A program made the translations under genes and the position numbers. The notes under the pieces were generated by a model. That model worked only from the letters and a program-made list of their open reading frames with translations, was not told where the DNA came from and searched no databases. A stretch of 17,051 nucleotides of DNA from an uncultured Variovorax sp. (GTDB taxonomy: Bacteria > Pseudomonadota > Gammaproteobacteria > Burkholderiales > Burkholderiaceae). Positions 1-9,119 of the stretch are shown in pieces. Numbering within the stretch: the stretch's first letter is position 1; every line of letters starts with the position of its first letter. The stretch is from assembly GCA_946478645.1 (NCBI GenBank), contig CAMLCW010000066.1, positions 1-17,051 of the forward strand. The letters run 5' to 3'.

Positions 1-35
1 GAGGCCGCAGGCCGGGGGACATTCGCGGAGGGGAG
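1..35. repeat. Left-end copy of a dispersed repeat
   Basis: Bases 13-35 are identical to the reverse complement of 17003-17025 (core GACATTCGCGGAGGGGAG). The flanking bases 1-12 align to it with two single-base indels and one substitution. It lies downstream of the importer operon's last gene. No intrinsic terminator with a T-run is visible in 1-90. Confidence 0.75.
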
Positions 36-90
36 CCCACCGTCGGCGGGATCGCACCCCGAAGACTGCGAAAAGCAAGGACGCCCCATC

Positions 91-1155
<1,065 letters not shown>

Positions 1156-1168
1156 GCGTCTCGGTCCT

Positions 1169-2143
1169 TCAGGCAAACGCCAGCAACGGCTTGACGAGTT
1201 CGCCCGCCACGAAGCGGCCGAACATCTCGGGCAGCTGGTCGATGCCGAACTGCGCATCGACCAGTTGGCGGTAGCGTGCCTTCTCGGCGCGCAGCAGCTC
1301 GACGTTGAGTTCGAAGTCGCTCTTCGGAAAGTAGAAGGTGCGCACCATGTAGAAGTCCTTGCGGCGGATCGCCTTGTTCTCCTGCACGGGCCAGGGCTTG
1401 TCGCTCTCGCCGATCAAAATGAGCACGCCGCGCGGCAGCACGATCTCCATGCCGAGGCTGCGCGCGGCATGGGCGCCGCTGCATTCGACGATGAGCTTGA
1501 AGCGCTTGCTCGCGTCGCCCACCGGATGGCGCTTGGCGCCGAACGATTCGGCGAGCTGCAGCCGCTCTTCCTTCAGGTCGGACACGTACACGTCGGTGTA
1601 GCCGATGTTCTGCAGCGCGATCAGCGCGCCGATGCCGACCGGGCCCGCGCCCGTCACCAGCACCGCGCCGGTGGTCTCGGGCGGCACCAGCGGCTTGACG
1701 AAGCGGATGCCGTGCGCGGCGGTGCCGATGGTGTCGAGCAGCAGCGGGGCGAGTTCGTCCTCGATGTCGTCGGGCACCGGCAGCAGGCACTGCTCGGGCA
1801 CCGTGAGGTATTCGGCGTAGCCGCCGGGGCGGTTCCAGCCGACCAGCACCGATTCGTTCAGGCACATCTGCGTGTCGCCCGCGCGGCAGGCGTCGCAATG
1901 GCCGCAGTGCACCGGGATGTAGACCAGGCAGCGCTTGCCGTCGAGCGCATGCCCGGGCTGCTGCACCACACCGAAGATCTCGTGGCCGGGCGTGAAGCTC
2001 GCGCCGTTGAACCACAGCTTGGTGTCGGAGCCGCAGAGCGCGGTGCGGCGCACGCGCAGCAGCACCTCGCCGGGGCCCGCGACGGGCATCGGCGCTTCGC
2101 CGATGGTGATGTTCTTGTCGCCGTGAAAGATGGCAGCTTGCAT
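1169..2143 (-). CDS. Zinc-dependent alcohol dehydrogenase (MDR superfamily)
   Basis: Predicted cytosolic NAD(P)-dependent oxidoreductase of the medium-chain family, 324 residues. Visible landmarks are the catalytic-zinc cysteine C37 in ALCGSD, the GHE motif (H54-E55), four structural-zinc cysteines C80, C83, C86 and C94, and the nucleotide-binding turn GAGPVG at 165-170. The protein is somewhat shorter than the usual 340-350 residues, but both domains are present. The start at 2141-2143 is supported by AGGAG at a normal distance, overlapping the stop of the preceding permease gene, with an 11-nt gap. Members of this family oxidise sugar alcohols, threonine or other secondary alcohols. Because the gene lies inside a CUT1 transporter operon, I infer that it acts on the imported sugar/polyol or its first oxidation product. 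The exact substrate cannot be assigned. Confidence 0.93.
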   Translation of the reverse strand: MQAAIFHGDKNITIGEAPMPVAGPGEVLLRVRRTALCGSDTKLWFNGASFTPGHEIFGVVQQPGHALDGKRCLVYIPVHCGHCDACRAGDTQMCLNESVLVGWNRPGGYAEYLTVPEQCLLPVPDDIEDELAPLLLDTIGTAAHGIRFVKPLVPPETTGAVLVTGAGPVGIGALIALQNIGYTDVYVSDLKEERLQLAESFGAKRHPVGDASKRFKLIVECSGAHAARSLGMEIVLPRGVLILIGESDKPWPVQENKAIRRKDFYMVRTFYFPKSDFELNVELLRAEKARYRQLVDAQFGIDQLPEMFGRFVAGELVKPLLAFA

Positions 2144-2154
2144 TTTGATTTCTC

Positions 2155-2967
2155 CTAGCCTTTGACCGCACCCATCGCCAGGCCCGACACGAGCCGGCGC
2201 TGGACGATGAATGCGAGGATGAGCGGTGGCAGCGCAATGAGCGTGGCGGCCGCCATGAGCGCGCCCCAATTCGATGCGCCTTCGCCGATGAAATTGAACG
2301 ACGCCGCGATCAGCGTCTTGGTGTCGCCGTTCGAGAGCACGAGCGCGAACAGGAAGTAGTTCCACGAGAACACGAACGACAGGATCGACGCCACCACCAC
2401 GCCCGGCATCACCAGCGGCAGCGCGATGCGCCAGAGGATGCGCGGCACGCTGCAGCCGTCGACCTGCGCGCTTTCGAGCACGCTGCGCGGGATGTTGTCG
2501 AAAAACGGCAGCAGCACCCAGATCACGATCGGCATCGTGATGGCGGCATGCGTGAGGATCAGCGCCCAGTAGCTGCCGATCATTCCGGCCTCGCGGAACA
2601 TCACGTACCACGGCAGCAGGAACAGCGTGCCCGGCGCCATGCGCGCGAGCAGCGTCACCGTGGCGGGCCAGGTGATGCGCGTCCATGAGACCGCGAACGC
2701 CGCCGGAATGCCGAGCAGCAGGCCGATGGCGGTCGAGCCCACGGTGATGACCGTGCTGTTCCAGGTGTAGTGCAGGAACGGCGTGGTGCCGAAGAGGGTG
2801 CGGTAGTTCTCCAGCGTGGGCGAGAAGAACAGCTTGGGCGGGTAGGCCGTGACCTCGGCCGAAGGCTTGAAGGACGCGAGCGCCATCCATGCGATGGGCA
2901 GCAGGATCAGGAGCGCGACGAAGGCGATCTGCAGCAGGTTGAGGCGTTGCGCGAGCTTGTCGTTCAT
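2155..2967 (-). CDS. Carbohydrate ABC transporter permease, MalG family
   Basis: Inner-membrane subunit of the importer, 270 residues. It has an N-terminal membrane helix at about 12-31, a periplasmic stretch with the typical KPSAEV...LENYRTLF pattern, and about five further hydrophobic segments. The EAA loop that contacts the ATPase is at about 165-189 (ESAQVDGCS...LPLVMPG). The C-terminus GAVKG is common in MalG-type permeases. Its start has a strong AAGGAGGG ribosome-binding site that directly follows the stop of the other permease gene, 16 nt away. It would pair with that permease to form the translocation channel. Confidence 0.95.
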   Translation of the reverse strand: MNDKLAQRLNLLQIAFVALLILLPIAWMALASFKPSAEVTAYPPKLFFSPTLENYRTLFGTTPFLHYTWNSTVITVGSTAIGLLLGIPAAFAVSWTRITWPATVTLLARMAPGTLFLLPWYVMFREAGMIGSYWALILTHAAITMPIVIWVLLPFFDNIPRSVLESAQVDGCSVPRILWRIALPLVMPGVVVASILSFVFSWNYFLFALVLSNGDTKTLIAASFNFIGEGASNWGALMAAATLIALPPLILAFIVQRRLVSGLAMGAVKG

Positions 2968-2983
2968 GGCTTGCAGCCCTCCT

Positions 2984-3853
2984 TCACCACGCCACGCGCT
3001 TGCGCGCCTGGGTGAGCACCATCACGGCGCCGAGCACGATCGCCGAGAGCGTGATCATCAGCGCGCTCGCATAGCCGATCTCGAACAGCTCGAAGCCCTT
3101 GCGGAAACCGTAGATGTTGAGCGTGTTCGAGGCATTGCCCGGCCCGCCCTGGGTGGTGATGTAGATGATGTCGAAGAAGCGCAGCAGGTCGACGCTGCGC
3201 AGGATGGCGGCGGTCACCAGCGTGGGCGCGAGCAGCGGCAGCGTGATGCGCCAGAAGGTCCGCCAGCGCGAGGCGCCGTCGATCTGTGCGGCCTCGTACA
3301 CGTTGGGCGGCAGCGACTGCAGGCCGCCGAGCACGATCAAGGCGACATACGGTGTCCACTGCCAGGTGTCGATCATCGCCACAGTGGGGATCACCCACAC
3401 GGGCGACGCGAGCCAGTCGGAGCGCGGCAGGCCCGCGGCCGTGAGCAGGTAGTTGGCGGCGCCGATGGAAGGGTCGAGCACCACCAGCCACATCATGCCG
3501 ACCACCACGGGCGGCAGCACGAAGGGCGAGATCATCAGCGTGCGCACGATGCCCGAGAGCTTCTTGGAGTTGTGCAGCAGCATGGCGATCCAGGTGCCCA
3601 GCACGAGCTGCAGCACCAGCGAGAGCACATAGAGCACCAGCGTGATCTTGAGGCCGTTCCAGAACTCGCCGTCGCCGACCATGTCGGCGTAGTTCATGCC
3701 CCAGTTGAAGCGCGGGTTGCCGCCGAAGCTGAACTCGTGCAGGCTGAACCACACGGTGTAGGCGAACGGGAAGGCGATCATCGCGACCGTGAAGATCACG
3801 GCCGGCAGCGAGAGAAACGCGAGCTGGCCGCGTGTGCCGATCGATTGGCTCAT
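2984..3853 (-). CDS. Carbohydrate ABC transporter permease, MalF/UgpA family
   Basis: Second inner-membrane subunit, 289 residues, with about six hydrophobic segments starting at residues 11-31. The EAA motif is at 187-211 (EAAQIDGAS...LPLLAP), and TQGGPG at 234-239 is the usual family signature. The start at 3851-3853 is chosen because it places the first membrane helix about 10 residues in and has AGGG upstream; the longer reading to 3955 would overlap the SDR gene and adds a low-complexity tail. It lies 4 nt after the SDR stop, so translation is probably coupled. It lacks the large periplasmic P2 insertion of enterobacterial MalF, as is normal for UgpA-like permeases. Confidence 0.95.
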   Translation of the reverse strand: MSQSIGTRGQLAFLSLPAVIFTVAMIAFPFAYTVWFSLHEFSFGGNPRFNWGMNYADMVGDGEFWNGLKITLVLYVLSLVLQLVLGTWIAMLLHNSKKLSGIVRTLMISPFVLPPVVVGMMWLVVLDPSIGAANYLLTAAGLPRSDWLASPVWVIPTVAMIDTWQWTPYVALIVLGGLQSLPPNVYEAAQIDGASRWRTFWRITLPLLAPTLVTAAILRSVDLLRFFDIIYITTQGGPGNASNTLNIYGFRKGFELFEIGYASALMITLSAIVLGAVMVLTQARKRVAW

Positions 3854-3857
3854 GGGG

Positions 3858-4589
3858 TCACCCTGCGAGAAAGCCGCCGTCGACGGCAAGGACGGTGCCG
3901 GTGACGTAGTGCGCCGCGGGCGAGGCGAGGAACACCGCGCTGCCCGCGATGTCACCGGGCTGCGCCCATTGGCCGAGCGGAATGCGCGAGCGGATGCGCT
4001 CGTAGTGCGCCGTGTCCTGGCGGCCGGCTGCGTTGATGGCGGTTTCCACGTAGCCCGGCGCGATCGCGTTCACGCGCACCTTCTTTTCGGCCCAGGCCAG
4101 CGCGAGCGACTTGGTCAGCATGACCACGCCGCCCTTGCTCGCGCAGTAGGCCGGAATGAAAGGCAGCGCGACGAAGGCGTTCATCGAGGCCACGTTGACG
4201 ATGCTGCCCTTGCTCTTTTCGAGCAGCGGCAGGCACGCATTGCACAGCCGGAAGGTGCCCGTGAGATTGACGTCGAGCACGCGCTGGAAGGTCTCGATCT
4301 CGAACTCCTTGAAGCGCGCGAGGATGCCGGCGCTGTTGACCAGCGTGTCGAGCCCCTCGAGGCCGCCGACGAAGGCGGCGACCTGCGCGTCGTCGGTCAC
4401 GTCGAGCGTGCGCAGCGCGAGCCGTGGCGAAGGCGCGAGCGAGCTGGCCGCGAGCGCGGCTTCATCGACGCCGGTGGCGATGACCTCGCAGCCCATCTCG
4501 AGGAAGGAGCGCGAGATCGCGGCGCCGATGTCGCCGGCGCCGCCGACCACCAGCACGCGGTGGCCTGCGGGAAAGTCGAACACGGCCAT
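3858..4589 (-). CDS. SDR-family NAD(P)-dependent oxidoreductase
   Basis: Classical short-chain dehydrogenase/reductase of 243 residues, predicted cytosolic. The cofactor turn is GGAGDIG at 16-22, a variant of TGxxxGxG. Next come a DV pair (D63-V64) that would contact adenine, NSAG at 85-88 (variant of NNAG), active-site N108, and the catalytic S135, Y148 and K152 (YCASK). The C-terminal region ends in VTGTVLAVDGGF, standard for the family. The start codon overlaps the stop of the binding-protein gene by one base (TGATG), indicating translational coupling. Its position between the binding-protein and permease genes is unusual and argues that it acts on the transported compound, probably oxidising a hydroxyl to a ketone or the reverse. 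The substrate is unresolved. Confidence 0.94.
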   Translation of the reverse strand: MAVFDFPAGHRVLVVGGAGDIGAAISRSFLEMGCEVIATGVDEAALAASSLAPSPRLALRTLDVTDDAQVAAFVGGLEGLDTLVNSAGILARFKEFEIETFQRVLDVNLTGTFRLCNACLPLLEKSKGSIVNVASMNAFVALPFIPAYCASKGGVVMLTKSLALAWAEKKVRVNAIAPGYVETAINAAGRQDTAHYERIRSRIPLGQWAQPGDIAGSAVFLASPAAHYVTGTVLAVDGGFLAG

Positions 4590-5905
4590 CAGTCTCTGGC
4601 GATCAGTGCGTCGAGCTTCTTGTCGGCGTCGGCGCAGGCTTCGGCCGGCGTCTTCTGGCCCAGCAGCAGTTCCTGCACGGCCTGGCCGATGTGGTCGCGC
4701 GACGCGGGGTTGGCCACGATCGGATAGCCCACTTCGGAGGTGCCGGTGCGTGCCAGTTCGTTGACGGTGGCCACCCATTCGGCGCGCACCGGCTGCTCGT
4801 CCATCCAGGCCTTGTAGCCGGGCGACTTGGCGACGGCCGAACGCGGCGGCGCGACGCCGTCGAGCGCGAGCTTGGCCTGCACGGCCGGGCTCGTGGCCCA
4901 CTGCACGAAGTACCAGGCGGCTTCCTTGTTCTTGCTGTGTGCCGAGACCGACATGGTCCAGCCGATCACCGTGGGATGCGAGCCGCCCGGGCCGGCCGGC
5001 AGCACGGCCACAGCGGTGTCCTTCAGGCGCGCGCCGCCGTCCATCACGTTGCGCAGCTCGTTCGACGACTCGAACGCCATCGCGGCCTTGCCTTCGCGGT
5101 AGAGCGACGAGATTTGATAGAAGCTGTAGTTCACGACGCCGGGCGGGCCGTAGTCCTTGAGCAGCTTGGCATAGAGCCCCATCGAGGCCTGGCCTTCCTT
5201 GCTGCACAGCTGCGACTTGCCGTCCTTCATGTACTGGCCGCCCATGTTGTGCAGGAACACGCTGTAGGTGAAGGGCAGCGCGGGCTTCAGGCCGCGCGAG
5301 ACGAAGGGCGTGACGCCCGGTTCGCAGGCCTTGAGCTTGGCGGCCACGGCCTCCAGCTCGGGCAGGCTCTTGGGCAGCGACACGCCGCACTTCTGGAACA
5401 GATCCTTGCGGTAGTACAGCACCGGGCCCTCGACGTTCATCGGAATGCCGGTGAGCTGCTTCTCGTAGGTGGCGTCCTTGAGCATGCCGGCACTCAGGTC
5501 GGCAAAGTCGTAGTCCTTGGCGCTCGATGTCTTCACCAGGCCCGAGAGGTCGGCGTACCAGCCGGCCTTGGCGAACTGCATGCCTTCGCGCGAGGGCAGC
5601 GACATGAAGACGTCGATCTCGTCGCTGCGCGAGTTCATCACCGTGACCAGGCGTTGGCGCATCTGCTGCTCCTGGTAGGAGTCGACCTTGAGCTTCATGC
5701 CGGTCTGCTTCTCGAAATCGTCCTTGTGCTTGAGCAGCGCGTTGGCGACCGGGTTGTTGTTCGCCAGGAAGGTCACGGTCTTGCCCTGGTGCTTCTTCCA
5801 GTCGAACTCCTGGGCCGACGCCGTGCCGGCGCAGGCCGCGGCGACGAGCAGCGCGATGGCGCGAACGCGCGGGCGAAGGGTGGGGCGGTGGAAGGCTGTG
5901 TGCAT
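4589..5905 (-). CDS. Extracellular solute-binding protein of CUT1 ABC importer
   Basis: Periplasmic receptor that would bind the substrate and deliver it to the permease pair; 438 residues, the usual size for cluster-1 (sugar/polyol/glycerol-phosphate) binding proteins. Residues 1-31 form a Sec signal peptide: an arginine-containing N-region, a hydrophobic core at about 16-27, and an ASA/QE cleavage site after residue 31. There is no lipobox cysteine. The mature part shows the family pattern: an NNNPVANALLKHKDDFEKQTG start, GIPMNVEGPVLYYRKDLF at about 153-170, and the WYFVQWATSPAVQAKLA helix at about 331-347. The ATG at 5903-5905 is chosen for its AAGGAG nine bases upstream; the longer reading to 5995 would run through the promoter and operator. 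First gene of the operon. Confidence 0.95.
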   Translation of the reverse strand: MHTAFHRPTLRPRVRAIALLVAAACAGTASAQEFDWKKHQGKTVTFLANNNPVANALLKHKDDFEKQTGMKLKVDSYQEQQMRQRLVTVMNSRSDEIDVFMSLPSREGMQFAKAGWYADLSGLVKTSSAKDYDFADLSAGMLKDATYEKQLTGIPMNVEGPVLYYRKDLFQKCGVSLPKSLPELEAVAAKLKACEPGVTPFVSRGLKPALPFTYSVFLHNMGGQYMKDGKSQLCSKEGQASMGLYAKLLKDYGPPGVVNYSFYQISSLYREGKAAMAFESSNELRNVMDGGARLKDTAVAVLPAGPGGSHPTVIGWTMSVSAHSKNKEAAWYFVQWATSPAVQAKLALDGVAPPRSAVAKSPGYKAWMDEQPVRAEWVATVNELARTGTSEVGYPIVANPASRDHIGQAVQELLLGQKTPAEACADADKKLDALIARD

Positions 5906-5961
5906 GTCTCGGGTCTCCTTTGACGTGTTGAAAGGCGGGTCGCCAAGGTCGGCGATTCGCT

Positions 5962-5975
5962 TGTAACCGTTTACA
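5962..5975. promoter_or_regulatory. Probable LacI-family operator for the ABC/dehydrogenase operon
   Basis: The 14-bp near-palindrome TGTAACCGTTTACA matches in 6 of 7 positions per half and is centred on CG at 5968-5969, the layout typical of LacI/GalR sites. It begins two bases downstream of the predicted minus-strand -10 box and so would cover the transcription start. The adjacent divergent gene encodes a LacI-family protein, the likely ligand. Confidence 0.75.
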
Positions 5976-5977
5976 GG

Positions 5978-6006
5978 ATTCTCGGAATCATGCACTGCGA
6001 TGTCAA
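5978..6006 (-). promoter_or_regulatory. Sigma-70-type promoter of the ABC/dehydrogenase operon
   Basis: On the minus strand there is a perfect -35 TTGACA (6006-6001), a 17-bp spacer, and a -10 GAGAAT (5983-5978) matching four of six consensus bases. Transcription would start near 5971-5972, inside the operator palindrome, leaving a leader of about 65 nt before the binding-protein ATG. Confidence 0.65.
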
Positions 6007-6061
6007 CCCGAAAAGGGTGCTGTTCCGGGTGAATTCATAGGGGATTTCCCCAAAAACTTCC

Positions 6062-6067
6062 TGTAAT
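6062..6067 (+). promoter_or_regulatory. Possible -10 box for the LacI-type regulator gene
   Basis: TGTAAT matches five of six -10 positions and would start transcription near 6074, about 28 nt before the regulator ATG. No convincing -35 is visible at 16-18 bp upstream. A degenerate operator-like string (TGTAAAC at 6086-6092 followed by GTTTCA) lies between this box and the ATG, compatible with autoregulation. This is a weak call. Confidence 0.3.
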
Positions 6068-6101
6068 CGGCGACGTACCGTTTCCTGTAAACTGTTTCAT
6101 C

Positions 6102-7124
6102 ATGAAGCCGAAATCCGTGGGAATCCGTGACGTCGCCAAGCACGTGGGCGTGTCCACGGCCTCGATCTCGCGTGCGATCAACAACCCCGAATCGGTGCGC
6201 CCCGACCTGCGCCAGCGCATCGATGCGGCGATCGCCGAGCTCGGCTACATCCCCGACGCCGCGGCGCGCGCGCTCTCGTCGCGCCGCACGCGCACCATCG
6301 GCGCCATCATTCCGACCGTGGACAACGCCATGTTCGCGCGCGGCATCGAGGCGCTGCAGAGCTACCTGTCGCTGCAGGGCTACCTGCTGCTGCTGTCCAC
6401 CAGCGGCTACGACCCCGAAACCGAGGCGCGGCAGGCGCAGAACATGGTGAGCCGCGGCATCGACGGGCTGATCCTGCGCGGCGACATGCACACCGACGCG
6501 CTGCGCCGGCTGCTCGCGTCGCAGCGCATTCCGTTCGTGAACGTGGGCGTGTACCACCCCGACAAGCCCTATGCCTCGGTGGGCAGCAACAACGAGGCCG
6601 CGGCCTACCGCGCCTGCCGCTATCTGGTCGAACTGGGCCACACGCGCATCGGCATGGTGGCGGCGGTCTCGTCGAACAACGATCGCGCGACCGCCCGCGT
6701 GGCCGGCGTTCGGCGCGCGCTCGCCGAAAGCGGCCTGGCGCTGCGGCCCGAGTGGTACGTCGAGGTGCCCTACCACCTCGACGACGCGCGCCAGGGCGCG
6801 CGGGTGCTGCTGTCGCCGCCGAGCGAACAATGGCCCACGGCGGTGGTCTGCGGCAACGACGTGATCGCCTACGGCGTGATGCTCGAAGCCGAGCGCCGCG
6901 GCCTGCACGTGCCCGGCGACCTTTCCGTGATGGGCTTCGACGACCTCGAATGGAGCCGCCACCTGCGCCCGAGCCTCACGACCATCCATCTGCCGACTGA
7001 CGAGGTGTGGACGCGGGCCGGCGAATACCTCGTGAACTCGCTGGCCGGCAGGCCGGCCGCGCTGCACCACGAGGTGGACGTGTCGCTGGTGGTGCGCGAA
7101 TCGACCGGGCGCCCGCGCGACTGA
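6102..7124 (+). CDS. LacI-family transcriptional regulator
   Basis: DNA-binding, ligand-responsive repressor of 340 residues, the standard length. The N-terminal helix-turn-helix is at about 6-28 (VGIRDVAKHVGVSTASISRAINN). The hinge at 51-67 includes PDAAARALSSRRT, with the intercalating leucine at 58. The rest is a periplasmic-binding-protein-like effector domain with NDVIAYGVM at 252-260 and FDDLEWSRHLRPSLTTI at about 279-295. It is divergent from the ABC/dehydrogenase operon, whose promoter contains a LacI-type palindrome, so it most likely represses that operon until the sugar or its metabolite binds. The ATG at 6102 has no clear Shine-Dalgarno sequence, but it places the HTH at the normal position. 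The ligand is not predictable. Confidence 0.94.
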   Translation: MKPKSVGIRDVAKHVGVSTASISRAINNPESVRPDLRQRIDAAIAELGYIPDAAARALSSRRTRTIGAIIPTVDNAMFARGIEALQSYLSLQGYLLLLSTSGYDPETEARQAQNMVSRGIDGLILRGDMHTDALRRLLASQRIPFVNVGVYHPDKPYASVGSNNEAAAYRACRYLVELGHTRIGMVAAVSSNNDRATARVAGVRRALAESGLALRPEWYVEVPYHLDDARQGARVLLSPPSEQWPTAVVCGNDVIAYGVMLEAERRGLHVPGDLSVMGFDDLEWSRHLRPSLTTIHLPTDEVWTRAGEYLVNSLAGRPAALHHEVDVSLVVRESTGRPRD

Positions 7125-7314
7125 ACCGGCCCGCGGCGAAAGCCCGACGCCGCGCGCCCCATGGCGCGAGAATTGCTCGGCCCACGCAAGGGTTTCCCCG
7201 TAGCTGGCATACCGCACGGCGCATACGCGTTATGGGCACCTGCGTATGCAGCCTTGCGGACAAGCCGCTAACGTCCATGACTGGCCCGCCACGGGCCGCC
7301 CACGAGCCAAAAGC
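7125..7314. other. Intergenic region between the LacI-type gene and xdhA
   Basis: These 190 nt hold no plausible gene. The notable content is the GCATACGC/GCGTATGC inverted repeat at 7221-7249. No convincing -35/-10 pair and no strong ribosome-binding site for xdhA could be picked out by eye, although a promoter for the purine genes is expected here. No T-rich terminator follows the regulator gene. Confidence 0.5.
7221..7249. promoter_or_regulatory. Candidate regulator-binding inverted repeat upstream of xdhA
   Basis: GCATACGC (7221-7228) and GCGTATGC (7242-7249) form a perfect 8-bp inverted repeat with a 13-nt spacer, 66 nt before the xdhA ATG. A related string, GCATACCGC, begins at 7207, 14 bp upstream of the left arm. 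Dyads with ATAC/GTAT arms near a promoter are typical of LysR-type and other dimeric regulators. The LysR gene after xdhB is a possible partner, but this is inference. Confidence 0.45.
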
Positions 7315-8943
<1,629 letters not shown>

Positions 8944-8946
8944 ATT

Positions 8947-9071
8947 CGGACTTCCGGACGCAGAAGAAATACAAAAGCAACGCAGAGGTCGCAGAACAAA
9001 CCGAAGCCATTTTTATGGTTTTCTTTTGCGACTTCTGCGAAACCTTCGCGTCCTCTGCGTCCGGCTGTCCG
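8947..9071. repeat. Dispersed palindromic repeat, copy A, between xdhA and xdhB
   Basis: This 125-bp relatively AT-rich block starts with CGGACTTCCGGACGCAGA and ends at 9054-9071 with its inverse at 16 of 18 positions. Between them are arms rich in CGCAGAGG on the left and CCTCTGCG on the right, with a T-rich centre, so transcribed RNA can fold into a long imperfect hairpin. It shares termini and internal order with the copy at 11583-11722. It encodes no transposase and shows no obvious target-site duplication, so a REP- or MITE-like non-autonomous element is the best description. Confidence 0.8.
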
Positions 9072-9106
9072 CTCCCGCTCCCGCTCCCGCTCCCGCTCCC
9101 GCACCC
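9071..9106 (+). repeat. Hexanucleotide tandem repeat (GCTCCC)5 plus one variant unit
   Basis: Five exact GCTCCC units occupy 9071-9100, followed by GCACCC at 9101-9106. The tract begins at the last base of the dispersed repeat and abuts the CGGAG ribosome-binding site of xdhB. It lies outside the coding frame, so slippage would change leader length in 6-nt steps without touching the protein. Confidence 0.9.
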
Positions 9107-9119
9107 GGAGTACTGAACA

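Noticed and set aside
5906..5995. N-terminal extension of the binding protein starting at 5995
   Set aside because: It would translate the promoter and operator and place the signal peptide 30 residues inside the protein.
6040..6051. Short palindrome GGGGATTTCCCC in the divergent region
   Set aside because: It has 5-bp arms only, no repeat elsewhere in the window and no placement relative to a promoter that suggests function.
9071..9106. Possible CRISPR-like array
   Set aside because: The units are contiguous 6-mers with no spacers; it is a simple tandem repeat.
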